A DNA stretch of 23,500 nt from Mesostigma viride (lineage: Eukaryota > Streptophyta > Mesostigmatophyceae > Mesostigmatales > Mesostigmataceae): positions 1,199,676 to 1,223,175 of the forward strand of contig RPFO01000114.1 of assembly GCA_009746045.1 (NCBI GenBank). The letters are read 5' to 3'. The notes under the pieces are model-generated. The model was given only the letters and a program-made list of their open reading frames with translations, was not told where the DNA came from and made no database searches. This document shows positions 8,245 to 15,903 of this stretch, one piece after another. Numbering within the stretch: position 1 is the stretch's first letter; each line of letters begins with the position of its first letter. The position numbers and the translations under genes are program-made.

Positions 8245-10260
8245 CTATGGCCCAAAGTGACGACGCCAGTCACGGGGGGGCAGTCTGCCCGCGAGGTCCC
8301 ACACCACCTGGGGCACCCGCACCTGCAGGGCGCGGTGGAGCCCCACGTAATGGTCCACGGACGAAAACTGGCGCCACCGGCCACGCTTTTGGATGTCCGC
8401 GATTGGTACCCCGCGCAGGTAGTCATGGGTGGCCCCCCGTGGCGCATGCTGTAGGGTGAAAACATCCCCCGCAAGCCAAGGAGGTCCCAGGCGGCGTGCC
8501 ACCGCCGCAAGAAACGGCTGTAGCTGAGTGCGCCAAAGAGCAGCTCCTCGTGCGCCCGCCCAGCACACAGGGCGCCAAGCAACGTGAGTGAAAGGGGCTC
8601 AACAACCACCACTGCCTGGGCCTGGCCCTTGGCTGTCTTGGGGTCGCGTAGCAGCAGCGCACCCTGGTTACTGGGCCCCAGGCGGAAGTCCCCGCGCAGA
8701 GCCACGTCCCCCACGCGAAGCTTGAACGCTTCTCCGATGCGCAAGTATTGCTGAAAAACAATGATGCAGCAGCAGGCAGCTAATATCGAGCCTTGTGCAC
8801 GAAGAATGTTTGCCACGAGGTACAGTAGCTGCCACGGGACGGGGTGAGGGCTCTGCACGGGAACTCGTCGCGCCCAGCCGGCCAGCAAGCGACGCGCCTC
8901 GTACCACCCCTTAATCTCGTTGGGGAAGTACAGCTGCAGCCCGCATAATGCGCGCACAACCATGGTCCGGCTTCCCCCTTCCTCATACACGCTGACCAGC
9001 CACTCACAAAAGACGCCTTCCGCCTCCGTCTTGGCCACGGGAGCGAGGGGTTGACCATACTCCACGTACGCCCTCAGCGCTCGGTGATATGCAGCTAGCG
9101 TGCTGGGCTGCACAGTGGCCTCCAGCAATTCCTGCCACCCACGTGGCCCCGGATTGCTCTCCACGTCGCCATCCGCAGTGAGGTTGCGCACCCATCGACC
9201 ACGACTGGGCGCGTCGGCCGGGTTGCGCTCCGACCTCACATACACCCAGTGGTAGCGGGTGTTGCTGGCCAGCCCTAGCGCGATCGCCCGGCGGCACCAG
9301 GCGTTCAGCCGGTAGGACGACGAACGCCCTTTGACGAGCGCACCGACAACTGCCGAATTGTCCACCAGCCACACGTGACGTTGCTGCCAGTGAACCTGTG
9401 AGCGCAGGCCCCACTCGATCCCTTGCACAGCCGCACGAATCTCCTTCTCGTTGATGTGGGCCGAGGGATCGAGCCACCGGTGGGCAAGAGCGGTCCTCCA
9501 CTGCGCCGCTGCCATGGCTCGGTGCTCAATCTCCCCTGTGCGCTCCACGCTGGCCGTCTCAGAGTCCACACAGAGCGTCTTCCAGCCCTTCCGCTCCCGA
9601 CAGTTGGACAGGCCACGCACCGCAGGCGCCTCCCACCGGCTGTACACCACCCCAGAACCGTGGGTTGACGCATCAGTGGCCACCTCGGTGCAGCTCAGGG
9701 GCTGGTCGCGCTGCGCATGCACCAGCGGGGCCAAGTCCATTGCAGCCTGGAGCTCTTCCCTTACACTACCCCACAGCCGATAGCTCCAGCCCCGCTTGTG
9801 CACCAGGACTTGCTGCAGCAAGCGGTAGGCGTGAAACCAGATGGACAGTAGACCCCGACGCAGCAAGTGGACCCACACCCACCGTCCCAGCAACGAGGCC
9901 AGTTGGTGGTAAGTGGCCCGTCCACGCCCCAGCATTGCCTGTGTGTCGCGCACCAAGGCCGCTATCCGGGCCGCGCTCGGCCGCATGGACCCGTCCTGGC
10001 AGAACTCAATCCCCAAGATTTCCACCGGGCGCCCCTCCTCAGCTCTCTCCACCTTCTTCTCGTTGACCACCAACCCCTTGGGACCGTAGCTCTCCTCGCA
10101 CGCCTTGGTGAGCACGGCGTTGGTCTCCTCCGCGCTCCGCCCATGGGTGACCCCCAGATCATCGATCATGACCAGCTGAGCGGGATGTGGGGGATCCTCC
10201 GGCAGCAGCCGCCACGCTGCACTGGCTGCGCTCTCCACCAACTCCAGCCGGTCCATGCCA
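8245..10260 (-). pseudogene. YR-1 pol, 3' part: RT motif C, RNase H, 2A motif, tyrosine recombinase
   Basis: Begins in the middle of the RT, right after the YR-2 insertion, with GMDRLELVESAA aligned to the YR-3 RT. Order: RT motif C (VMIDDLG, 10169 downward), the LGIEF motif, RNase H (TDAST, HINEKE, LVDNSA, RNPADAPSRG), the 2A motif DVESNPGP (9144-9167), and a YR domain with YLRIGEAFKLRVGD (first catalytic Arg), SMRHGG (second Arg) and HYVGLH (nucleophile Tyr codon 8347-8349). The frame breaks at a six-C run (8433-8438). The long open frame reads on to 8178 with unrelated sequence, while the true C-terminus (YDYL-like, GRWRQF, HYVGLH) continues in the next frame and stops near 8245. One missing base in the homopolymer explains this; a sequencing error there cannot be excluded. 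Upstream residues before 10261 in the open frame belong to YR-2. Confidence 0.85.
9144..9167 (-). other. 2A-type ribosome-skipping motif in YR-1 pol
   Basis: Encodes DVESNPGP, preceded by Gly, matching the D(V/I)ExNPGP consensus at which ribosomes skip a peptide bond between the last Gly and Pro. It sits between the RNase H end (NPADAPSRG) and the start of the YR domain, as in YR-3. Confidence 0.85.
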
Positions 10261-10510
10261 TGGTTGATCTCCCTCGATCTGGATTCCCTGATTTGTCGGG
10301 GCGGAGGGAGCGAAGGAGGCGAGGGACGCCGCTGGGTGACAGCACACATATAAAAAATAAATAGAGCATTTAATATTTTATAATAGGCCCTGGTCTTTTA
10401 TAAGGGGCAGTAGTCACAATGTATAAGGGCCCTGGAATTTAATAAGGGGCGCCAGTGTGGTGGTACGAGATCTGCCCTCTAATAGGGTGTAAGTCCGTAC
10501 AAGTAACTTG

Positions 10511-10620
10511 TAAACTAGTTCTAAGTACTTGGATGTTGTTCCAAGTACTTCACTTGGCCTACAGGGTAGTACAGTCTACTTCAATCTACTTCAAACTAGT
10601 TCATTCTAGTTCAAACCAGT
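10511..10620 (+). promoter_or_regulatory. 10-bp-phased decamer array, YR-2 A1 (A2 copy at 19360-19469)
   Basis: About eleven consecutive decamers, for example TAAACTAGTT, CTAAGTACTT, CCAAGTACTT, TCAATCTACT, TCAAACTAGT, TCATTCTAGT. The consensus TCAAACTAGT is the reverse complement of the ACTAGTTTGA unit of YR-3, as expected from the opposite orientation of YR-2. Confidence 0.65.
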
Positions 10621-10646
10621 GCTGACGTGCTTCGGCGTAGCACTGG
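10616..10646 (+). other. Hairpin with C(TTCG)G loop in YR-2 A repeat (second copy 19465-19495)
   Basis: CCAGTGCT and AGCACTGG pair perfectly; inside, GC-TTCG-GC would form the very stable cUUCGg tetraloop if transcribed. It follows the phased array directly. Confidence 0.5.
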
Positions 10647-10972
10647 ACGCTCAGGAGGTGAACGGACCTACTGGGGTGTAGTAGACCAAGACTAAACGTA
10701 GTACAATGTCAAAAGAATTAGTAGGGATGGGTTCCTTGTAGTACAACTGGCCAAGGGTGCTTTTGGCGCCAAAACCAGGTGTACCGGACTTGCATCCGCC
10801 ACAGTGGGCAAGTACGCTGCCACTTCGCATGGTGTACGAATATTGTATGGGTCACGGAATTGTGTTTCGACCCGAATTAGAAGGACCTGGGCCGCCGCCG
10901 GCCCAAGTCTGAGAAAAAGTGCTGGCATATAACCAGCCGAGGTGTGCCTGTGCTGGTATTCGTTTTTATTAG

Positions 10973-11764
10973 TGGTGACGGCCAGCCATGGTGGCTGGCA
11001 ATGATTTAAATGAATGCAAAAGGCCTCCCCGAGTCCGGGGGGCTGGGAATGAATTTTATTTAGAGACGCGCGACGGTGGTCGGCGTCCAAGCGGTCGTTT
11101 GAGGGCCAGTCGTTGAAAATCGGGGCAGAAATTGCGGATTTAGTGCCGAAATCTGTGGTAGGGTGCCGGCAAACTTTTTCGGCCTTAACTGACCTGGGAC
11201 GAGGCGAATAAAGGTTGCTTGGACCTGTTACGATGGTCCTAAACGACGAGCAAAGGTGGCCGGCTGCTGTCCCGTCGTTTGAGGGGTGGGCATAGAAATT
11301 TTGACCCGAAATTGAGTCGCAAGGCCGGAAAGTGCGGTAAGGGAACGAAAATTTTATTTCGGCCCTGGGCGTGCTTGTTCGAGCTGTTTTACGTTTGATA
11401 CTGCCTTGCGTGATGACCCTCAACGACGAGCAGTGTAAAAAATATAGTAGGCTGCAATGCCGGCTGCCCAAGATCTGAATGCGGCATCATTAGCTACCTT
11501 TGGCTCTCGGGGCTTTGCGGGCAGGGCATACCGCGTCACAGCCCGATGGCTTTGAAGGAGCGGGTCGGCTGGTCCATTACGTGATGGTAACGTGAAAAAG
11601 AATATGTGGAGCCGAAATTTATGGGGAAAACCGGTGGCTGGAGGAGCGCTGGGTGTGGCTCCCTGGATTTTATTTCTCGAGGGCTTACGTGGTGGTAGGG
11701 CGGCTCGGCGGCCTTGGGCCAGTGGTGGCCGGTTGGGGGAGGTGCCTTTCTTGACGGCTTTGGG
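10973..11764 (+). other. YR-2 left interior with a diverged ~180-bp tandem repeat
   Basis: No gene. Two diverged units of about 180 bp are recognisable: TCGTTTGAGGG at about 11092 and 11271; AACGACGAGCA at 11242 and 11422; TTTCGGCC at about 11178 and 11356. A possible third unit fades out after 11422. The boundary with YR-3 near 11765 is approximate. Minus-strand open frames here (11420-11857, 10692-11471) show no domain. Confidence 0.45.
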
Positions 11765-11779
11765 GTGACAAACAAAAGA

Positions 11780-11795
11780 GGGTGGGTGGGTGGGG
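11780..11795 (+). other. G-quadruplex motif at the YR-3 A2 distal edge
   Basis: GGGTGGGTGGGTGGGG, identical to 7441-7456 of YR-1 and likewise followed by GAAAACTGATAA of the A repeat. Absent beside A1 (17734). A short T-rich tail (TTTTGTTTGTC on the element strand) also resembles the YR-1 linker. Confidence 0.85.
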
Positions 11796-12270
11796 AAAAC
11801 TGATAAAGCATGCGCCGCCATGTCTTCCTCAATAAATTGGCTGCATTGCATGCGCACGGTGACGAATGCAAGTCCGGTACAGTACTGGCGCGGCGCCCAG
11901 GTGCCACTGACCAGTTGTACTACAAAGAACCCACTTGTACTGATTCTTTCGACATTGTACTACGTTTAGTCACTGTCTACTTCAACCCAGGTGGTCATAC
12001 CACCTCCTAGGCAGGTTGTGCTACACCTGAACGAATCTTTACTAGCCTGAGCTAGTTTGAACTAGTTTGAAGTAGATTGTACTACCCTGTAGTACCAATG
12101 AAGTACTTTGAACTACATCCAAGTACTTGGAAACAGTCCAGAGGTCATTTGCAGGGACTTTCACCCTTTCCAGGAGCATTTCTCGCAGATCAGCCATGAG
12201 GCAGCGGCACCGACTCGCACTCCGCTCCCCTTAGTCGCAAATCAGGGAATCCAGATCGTAAGATCAACCA
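11796..12270 (-). repeat. YR-3 A2 repeat
   Basis: Matches 17735-18209 with three differences noted. On the element strand it starts TGGTTGATCTTACGATCT. The 66-aa open frame found in both copies is explained by the duplication and is not taken as a gene. Contains a hairpin AGGTGGT-CAT-ACCACCT (11989-12005). Confidence 0.92.
12041..12129 (-). promoter_or_regulatory. 10-bp-phased decamer array, YR-3 A2 (A1 copy at 17980-18068)
   Basis: Nine decamers in perfect register, on the plus strand: ACTAGCCTGA, GCTAGTTTGA, ACTAGTTTGA, AGTAGATTGT, ACTACCCTGT, AGTACCAATG and so on. A CTAG, GTAG, GTAC or CTAC core is followed by TTTGA-like spacer. This is the cleanest example of the array. Confidence 0.7.
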
Positions 12271-12424
12271 TCCTCTGTGCATGCTTTCAGGTTCACTTTG
12301 TTTGAGAAGGCACCAGAACTTGTTTATTGCAAAATTATATGCTTAAGCCGCTTGCAGGCCTTGGTAGACCGAGAGACTGGCAAATTGTGCGCAAGTCCCA
12401 GGCGGCTGCCACCATATAACACCC
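12271..12424 (-). repeat. YR-3 B1 repeat (single surviving copy)
   Basis: Limits set by analogy with YR-1: it begins GGGTG after the GGCCAGG box and ends CATGCACAGAGGA against A2. It shares with YR-1 B the stretch AATAAACAAGTTCTGGTGCC. No second copy was found. Confidence 0.7.
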
Positions 12425-12442
12425 GCATCTCCAACCTGGCCG
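12425..12442 (-). promoter_or_regulatory. Conserved GGCCAGG box at the YR-3 B1 edge
   Basis: CGGCCAGGTTGGAGATGC on the element strand, identical to YR-1 8111-8128 although the flanking sequence has diverged. See the finding on this box. Confidence 0.6.
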
Positions 12443-12472
12443 TCCCCGGCCGCATCTGGAGTGGTTGTAGAG

Positions 12473-12510
12473 GGGGAAGCCCTAGCGTGGCTGCTAGAGT
12501 GCGCCTCCCC
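12473..12510 (-). ncRNA. Conserved 3' hairpin 1 of YR-3
   Basis: Outer stem GGGG/CCCC, inner stem CTAGC/GCTAG around GTGGCT. Same core (GCACTCTAGC ... GCTAGGGC on the element strand) as the YR-1 hairpin. Confidence 0.6.
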
Positions 12511-12534
12511 TGCACCTGTCAACGCAGGTACCCG

Positions 12535-12569
12535 CAGAGCCCTAGTGTATCCACTAGAGTGCGCCCCGC
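12535..12569 (-). ncRNA. Conserved 3' hairpin 2 of YR-3
   Basis: Inner stem CTAGTG/CACTAG: both strands of the stem are changed relative to CTAGCG/CGCTAG of YR-1, so pairing is kept. It lies 60 bases from hairpin 1. Confidence 0.6.
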
Positions 12570-12647
12570 CGGCTCTGTCCAAGGCAGGATACGGTCGAAG
12601 GTTGAGCCAAACCGGAAATCAGGATGATGGCGCGACGCCCAAAACCA

Positions 12648-12683
12648 GCAGGGCCCCAGCGTGTCCACTGGAGTGCGCCCTGC
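12648..12683 (-). ncRNA. Conserved 3' hairpin 3 of YR-3
   Basis: Outer stem CAGGGC/GCCCTG, inner stem CCAG.G/C.CTGG with one wobble position. The CCAG/CTGG pair replaces CTAG/CTAG in step. It is the hairpin nearest the pol stop codon. Confidence 0.6.
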
Positions 12684-12761
12684 CGACTCCTCCAACGGAG
12701 CTGCATCGTTTTATACTGCGCCCCCCCGGCCTAGACCGGGGCAGGCGCATCCCCACACTGG

Positions 12762-15377
12762 CTACTGCCAGTGTGAACTCCACTGAGCGGGGGGGAACTC
12801 CTCAGCCAGCAACCACACCCACCGCGGCACTTGCACCGCTAGAGCACGGTGCAGGCCCACGTAGTGGTCCACCGACTTGAACTGGCGCCAACGCCCGCGC
12901 TTCTGGATGTCTGGGAGTGAAACGCCCTGCAGGTAGTCGTACGTTGCCCCACCATGTCGCATGGAGTAGGGCGGAAACATCCCCCGCAGGCCCAGAACAT
13001 CCCACGCCGCGTGCCACCGACGAGAGAACTGGCTGTAGTTGAGGCTCCCAAACAAGGGCTCCTCGGGCTCCCGCCCAGCGCACAGGCGCTCGAGCACGTA
13101 CAGCGAGAGGGGGTCCTGCACCACCACCGCCTGTGCACCCCCCTTGGCTGTCTTGGGATCCCGCAGAAGAAGCGCGCCCAGGCCTCGCTGCCCCAGGCGA
13201 CGGTCGCCGCGCAGCGCCACGTCCCCCACTCGGAGCTTGAAGGCCTCCCCGATGCGCAGGTATTGCTGGAAAGTGATGACGCACACGGCTGCTGCCATGG
13301 GCGCCCCCTGCCAGCGGAGGATCTGCACCACCAGGTAGAGCAGCTCCCACGGCACCGGATTGGGGCTATGGGTTTGCACGCGTCGCTGCCACCCGTACAG
13401 GAGTCGGCGGGCCTCGCGCCACCCCTGCACTTGGCTGGGGTAGTACAGTTGCAGCCCACACAGCGCCCTCATGCACATGGAACGCCCTGCTCCCCCTCCA
13501 TCCTCGTAGACAGACACGAGCCACTCGCAGAACACGCTCTCCGCTTCCTCCGGCGGTACAGCACCATAGGGCTCAGCCCAAAGAAGGTACGCGATCACTG
13601 CGCGATGGTAGCTGCGCAGGGTCGCGGGCAGCACGGTGCTCTCCAGTAGCTCCTGCCGCCCTCCCGGCCCCGGGTTACTCTCCACATCGCCATCGGCGGT
13701 AAGGTCCCGCACCCACCGGCCCCGGCTGGGCGCGTCCGCGGGGTTTCGCTCCGAGCGGATGTACACCCAGTGGTACCTGGTGTTGCTGGCACAGCCCAGG
13801 GCGGCAGCGCGGCGGCACCACGTGTTGAGGCGGTAAGATGATGACCGCCCCTTCACCAGTGCGCCCAGAACGGCGGAGCTATCCACCAGCCGTACGTGCC
13901 GTCGCCCCCACCGGGCCCGCGTGCGCAGCCCCCACTCCAGGCTCTGCACGGCTGCGCGCGCCTCTTTCTCATTGATGTGCGCACCCGCGTCCCTCCACCG
14001 GTGTTTCACCGCCACACGCCAGCGGGCGGTCGCCACCGCCCGATGTTCCCTCTCCCCCGTTCGCTCCACACCGACCTCTTCCGACCCGACACACAGAGTC
14101 TTCCACCCCTTCATCTCACGGCAGTTGGACAAAGCTTTCACGTCTGCCTCTGCCAGACGGGCGTACACCACACCGGAGCCCCGGCTCGACGCGTCACTGG
14201 CCACGACGGTGGTGTCCAGCGGCTGGTTGCGCTGCGCATGCACCAGGGGAGCCAGGCAGACAGCCGCCCAGAGCTCCCGGCGCACACTTGCCCAGAGTTG
14301 GAAGCGTCCTCCCTTGCGGAGGGCCAGCACTTGGTGGAGCATCCTGTAGGCATGGAACCAGATGCTTAGCAGACTCCTGCGAAGCAGTTGGATCCATACC
14401 CAGCGTCCCAGTAGGGAGGCCAGCTCATGGTAGCTTGCTCGTCCCCGGGCCAGCACCGCCTCAGTGTCATGGACGAGGAGGGCTAGTCGCTTCGCCGACG
14501 GCCACAAGCTCCCATCTTGGTGAAACTCGATGCCCAGGATCTCCACAGCTTGGCCCTCCCGCGCCCGCTCGACCTTTTTCTCATTCACCACCAGGCCAGC
14601 TGGCGCGTAGCACTCAGTGCATGCGCGGTCCAGCAGCGCGTTCGCCTCCGCTGCGCTGCGCGCGTGTGTGGTGCCCAGGTCGTCGATCATGACCAACTGC
14701 GCCGGCCGAGGAGGGTCCTCGGGCAGCAGCTGCCAGTCAAGCTCGGCGGCCCCCACCAACTCCATCCACTCCCGTCCTCCCTCACGCACTGTGCGCACCC
14801 CGAGCTGATGCATCGGGACGCTCACACTCAGCCCGGGGTTCAGCTTCCCCGGCCCGAACAGGGTCTGCATGTGCGCCACCTGCGCCAGCAGGACCGAGTG
14901 GGACCACCCCATCACCAGAACACGGAACCTGGGATAGAGCCGGCGGCGCTCCCCTGGTTGGCCGACCTCGTCTGACCAGACTGGGGGCAGCGCGAACCAC
15001 TTCCGCCACTCCGTTGGCACAGAGAAGCGGTAGTAGTACGTCTCCAGGTCCGTTTTACTCGAGTAGCTGGGCGCGCCCCCGGCCATCTCGGCCACCGCCC
15101 CCACATCTGGCAGGTAACAGCTGCCAGGGGTGAGGAACTTGTCGTTGCTCTGCACCATGTTGCAGATGAGTCGCTGGCGCTGGGCTGACGGGTCCACCAC
15201 CCCTGGATCGCGCTTGGGCACGCCGAACAGGCCGTTGGTGACCGGTGGTTCCTCCTCGCTATACTCTGTCATCCCGGTCTCCGCCAGCCGCACGCTCAGG
15301 CGCGCGTACTCCGTGTCGCTCGCACAGCCATGCGTTACTCGCCGTCGACGCCCTGGCTGCGCTGCCTCTTCCCTCAA
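12762..15377 (-). CDS. YR-3 pol: reverse transcriptase, RNase H, 2A motif and tyrosine recombinase (871 aa)
   Basis: RT (about residues 45-290): VPKRDPGVVD, motif A KTDLETYYY (D110), MGWSHSVLLAQ, motif C MIDDLG (D232, D233), VNEKK and LGIEF. RNase H (about 390-553): ASDASSRGSG (D395), HINEKEA (E472), LVDSSA (D499), RNPADAPSRG. A 2A motif GDVESNPGP ends at residue 571. The YR domain (572-871) has YLRIGEAFKLRVGD (R708), SMRHGG (R807, H808), the GRW typical of DIRS-type recombinases, and HYVGLH (Y839). No methyltransferase domain lies between RNase H and YR, which argues for the PAT/TOC group and against DIRS1. The ORF's Met is not the real start: pol continues upstream in another frame (15386 and beyond) with one missing base in a seven-G run at 15413-15420. 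If translated, skipping at the 2A site would release RT-RNase H and a 301-aa recombinase. Confidence 0.92.
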   Translation of the reverse strand: MREEAAQPGRRRRVTHGCASDTEYARLSVRLAETGMTEYSEEEPPVTNGLFGVPKRDPGVVDPSAQRQRLICNMVQSNDKFLTPGSCYLPDVGAVAEMAGGAPSYSSKTDLETYYYRFSVPTEWRKWFALPPVWSDEVGQPGERRRLYPRFRVLVMGWSHSVLLAQVAHMQTLFGPGKLNPGLSVSVPMHQLGVRTVREGGREWMELVGAAELDWQLLPEDPPRPAQLVMIDDLGTTHARSAAEANALLDRACTECYAPAGLVVNEKKVERAREGQAVEILGIEFHQDGSLWPSAKRLALLVHDTEAVLARGRASYHELASLLGRWVWIQLLRRSLLSIWFHAYRMLHQVLALRKGGRFQLWASVRRELWAAVCLAPLVHAQRNQPLDTTVVASDASSRGSGVVYARLAEADVKALSNCREMKGWKTLCVGSEEVGVERTGEREHRAVATARWRVAVKHRWRDAGAHINEKEARAAVQSLEWGLRTRARWGRRHVRLVDSSAVLGALVKGRSSSYRLNTWCRRAAALGCASNTRYHWVYIRSERNPADAPSRGRWVRDLTADGDVESNPGPGGRQELLESTVLPATLRSYHRAVIAYLLWAEPYGAVPPEEAESVFCEWLVSVYEDGGGAGRSMCMRALCGLQLYYPSQVQGWREARRLLYGWQRRVQTHSPNPVPWELLYLVVQILRWQGAPMAAAVCVITFQQYLRIGEAFKLRVGDVALRGDRRLGQRGLGALLLRDPKTAKGGAQAVVVQDPLSLYVLERLCAGREPEEPLFGSLNYSQFSRRWHAAWDVLGLRGMFPPYSMRHGGATYDYLQGVSLPDIQKRGRWRQFKSVDHYVGLHRALAVQVPRWVWLLAEEFPPAQWSSHWQ
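13665..13688 (-). other. 2A-type ribosome-skipping motif in YR-3 pol
   Basis: Encodes residues 564-571, DVESNPGP, preceded by Gly. All consensus positions (D, V/I, E, N, P, G, P) are present. Placed 15 residues after the RNase H NPAD motif and before the recombinase. Confidence 0.88.
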
Positions 15378-15385
15378 AATATTTT

Positions 15386-15903
15386 TTATATTGCCATATA
15401 CCTCCCTCCACTGGGGGGGAGGCAGTCCATCAGCGGCACGCTGCCCGCCACTCCGCCCGCGGGCAGCGCAAGTCTCTCCGGGGCAATTATTTCATATTGC
15501 CCGTCGGGCCCATAGGGCCCAGACTCAACGTCATGCACCAGGTCCTCTGCCGCTACGGCTCTCAGCCGGCGCTCATGGACCTGGGCGGCAATCTCCAGCC
15601 CTTGTAGGGCCGCCTGCTGGGCCGCAGTGCAGGGGGTCACTAAGGACACCCCGCTGGTACCGCAACCCGCGGGCTCCTGGGCAACAGGTGCGGGCAAAGC
15701 CATCCGCATGCCACCGACAGGACCCGTTTCAGGCGGTTCCTGTGCTCCCCTCCACAACCAGTTGAGGCCATCCACGATTCGCGCGCTGCGCAGGAGCAGG
15801 GCCCGCCGCCGCATGGCCCGCTGATACCTACGTCGGGACCGTAGGCGCGCGCGGTCGAGGGGCTTGATGGCCACCTCTGGGAGGGGGAATACACCTCGCC
15901 CTC
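15386..15903 (-). pseudogene. YR-3 pol N-terminal region, conserved domain of unknown function
   Basis: In the frame open from 17173 down to 15386, the part after the gag stop (15904) reads VRGRGVFPLPEVAIKPLDRARL, then an Arg-rich helix, GLNWLW, and a block PYGPDGQYEIIAPERLALP ending in MDCLP. The same order (VRGRGVLPLP, LDRSRLRSNRR, GLNWLWG, PYGPGGQYEII, LLDCLP) is found in YR-1 around 21080-20650, so this is a real conserved coding segment joining the RT. It overlaps the gag stop and lies in a different frame from gag. It is cut off from the RT ORF by a frameshift in the G run at about 15413-15420; restoring one base would give QWREVYGNI, similar to AWQRTYEDI in YR-1. I do not recognise the domain. 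Confidence 0.65.

Larger units (their letters stand above)
10261..10972 (+). repeat. YR-2 A1 repeat
   Basis: About 712 bp, with one substitution seen relative to 19110-19821. Begins TGGTTGATCTCCCTCGATCT, ends CGTTTTTATTAG. Contains a phased decamer array (10511-10620) and a UUCG-loop hairpin (10616-10646). Open frames in it are not believed. Confidence 0.92.

Noticed and set aside
8178-8440. C-terminus of the long YR-1 ORF as annotated by its open frame
   Set aside because: Beyond the C6 run it is out of frame; the conserved recombinase end (GRWRQF, HYVGLH) is in the neighbouring frame.
10261-10349. N-terminal 30 residues of the YR-1 3' pol open frame (MCAVTQRR...)
   Set aside because: These are translated YR-2 A1 sequence, also present at 19110-19198 in an unrelated context.
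10692-11471. 259-codon minus-strand open frame
   Set aside because: It straddles the A1 end and the tandem repeats of YR-2, is antisense to the element, and its first part repeats in the A2 copy only up to the repeat edge. No domain seen.
11810-12010. 66-aa open frame identical at 11810 and 17749
   Set aside because: Same reason: it lies in the YR-3 A repeats, on the antisense strand of the element.
10261-12270. Apparent 2.0-kb element with inverted termini TGGTTGATCT ... AGATCAACCA
   Set aside because: The left terminus is YR-2 A1 and the right one is YR-3 A2; the two elements lie in opposite orientation, so their shared terminal sequence looks inverted. Each A repeat has its own partner elsewhere.
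13000-14700. Long plus-strand frames opposite YR-3 pol
   Set aside because: Shadows of GC-rich coding DNA on the other strand; no domain.
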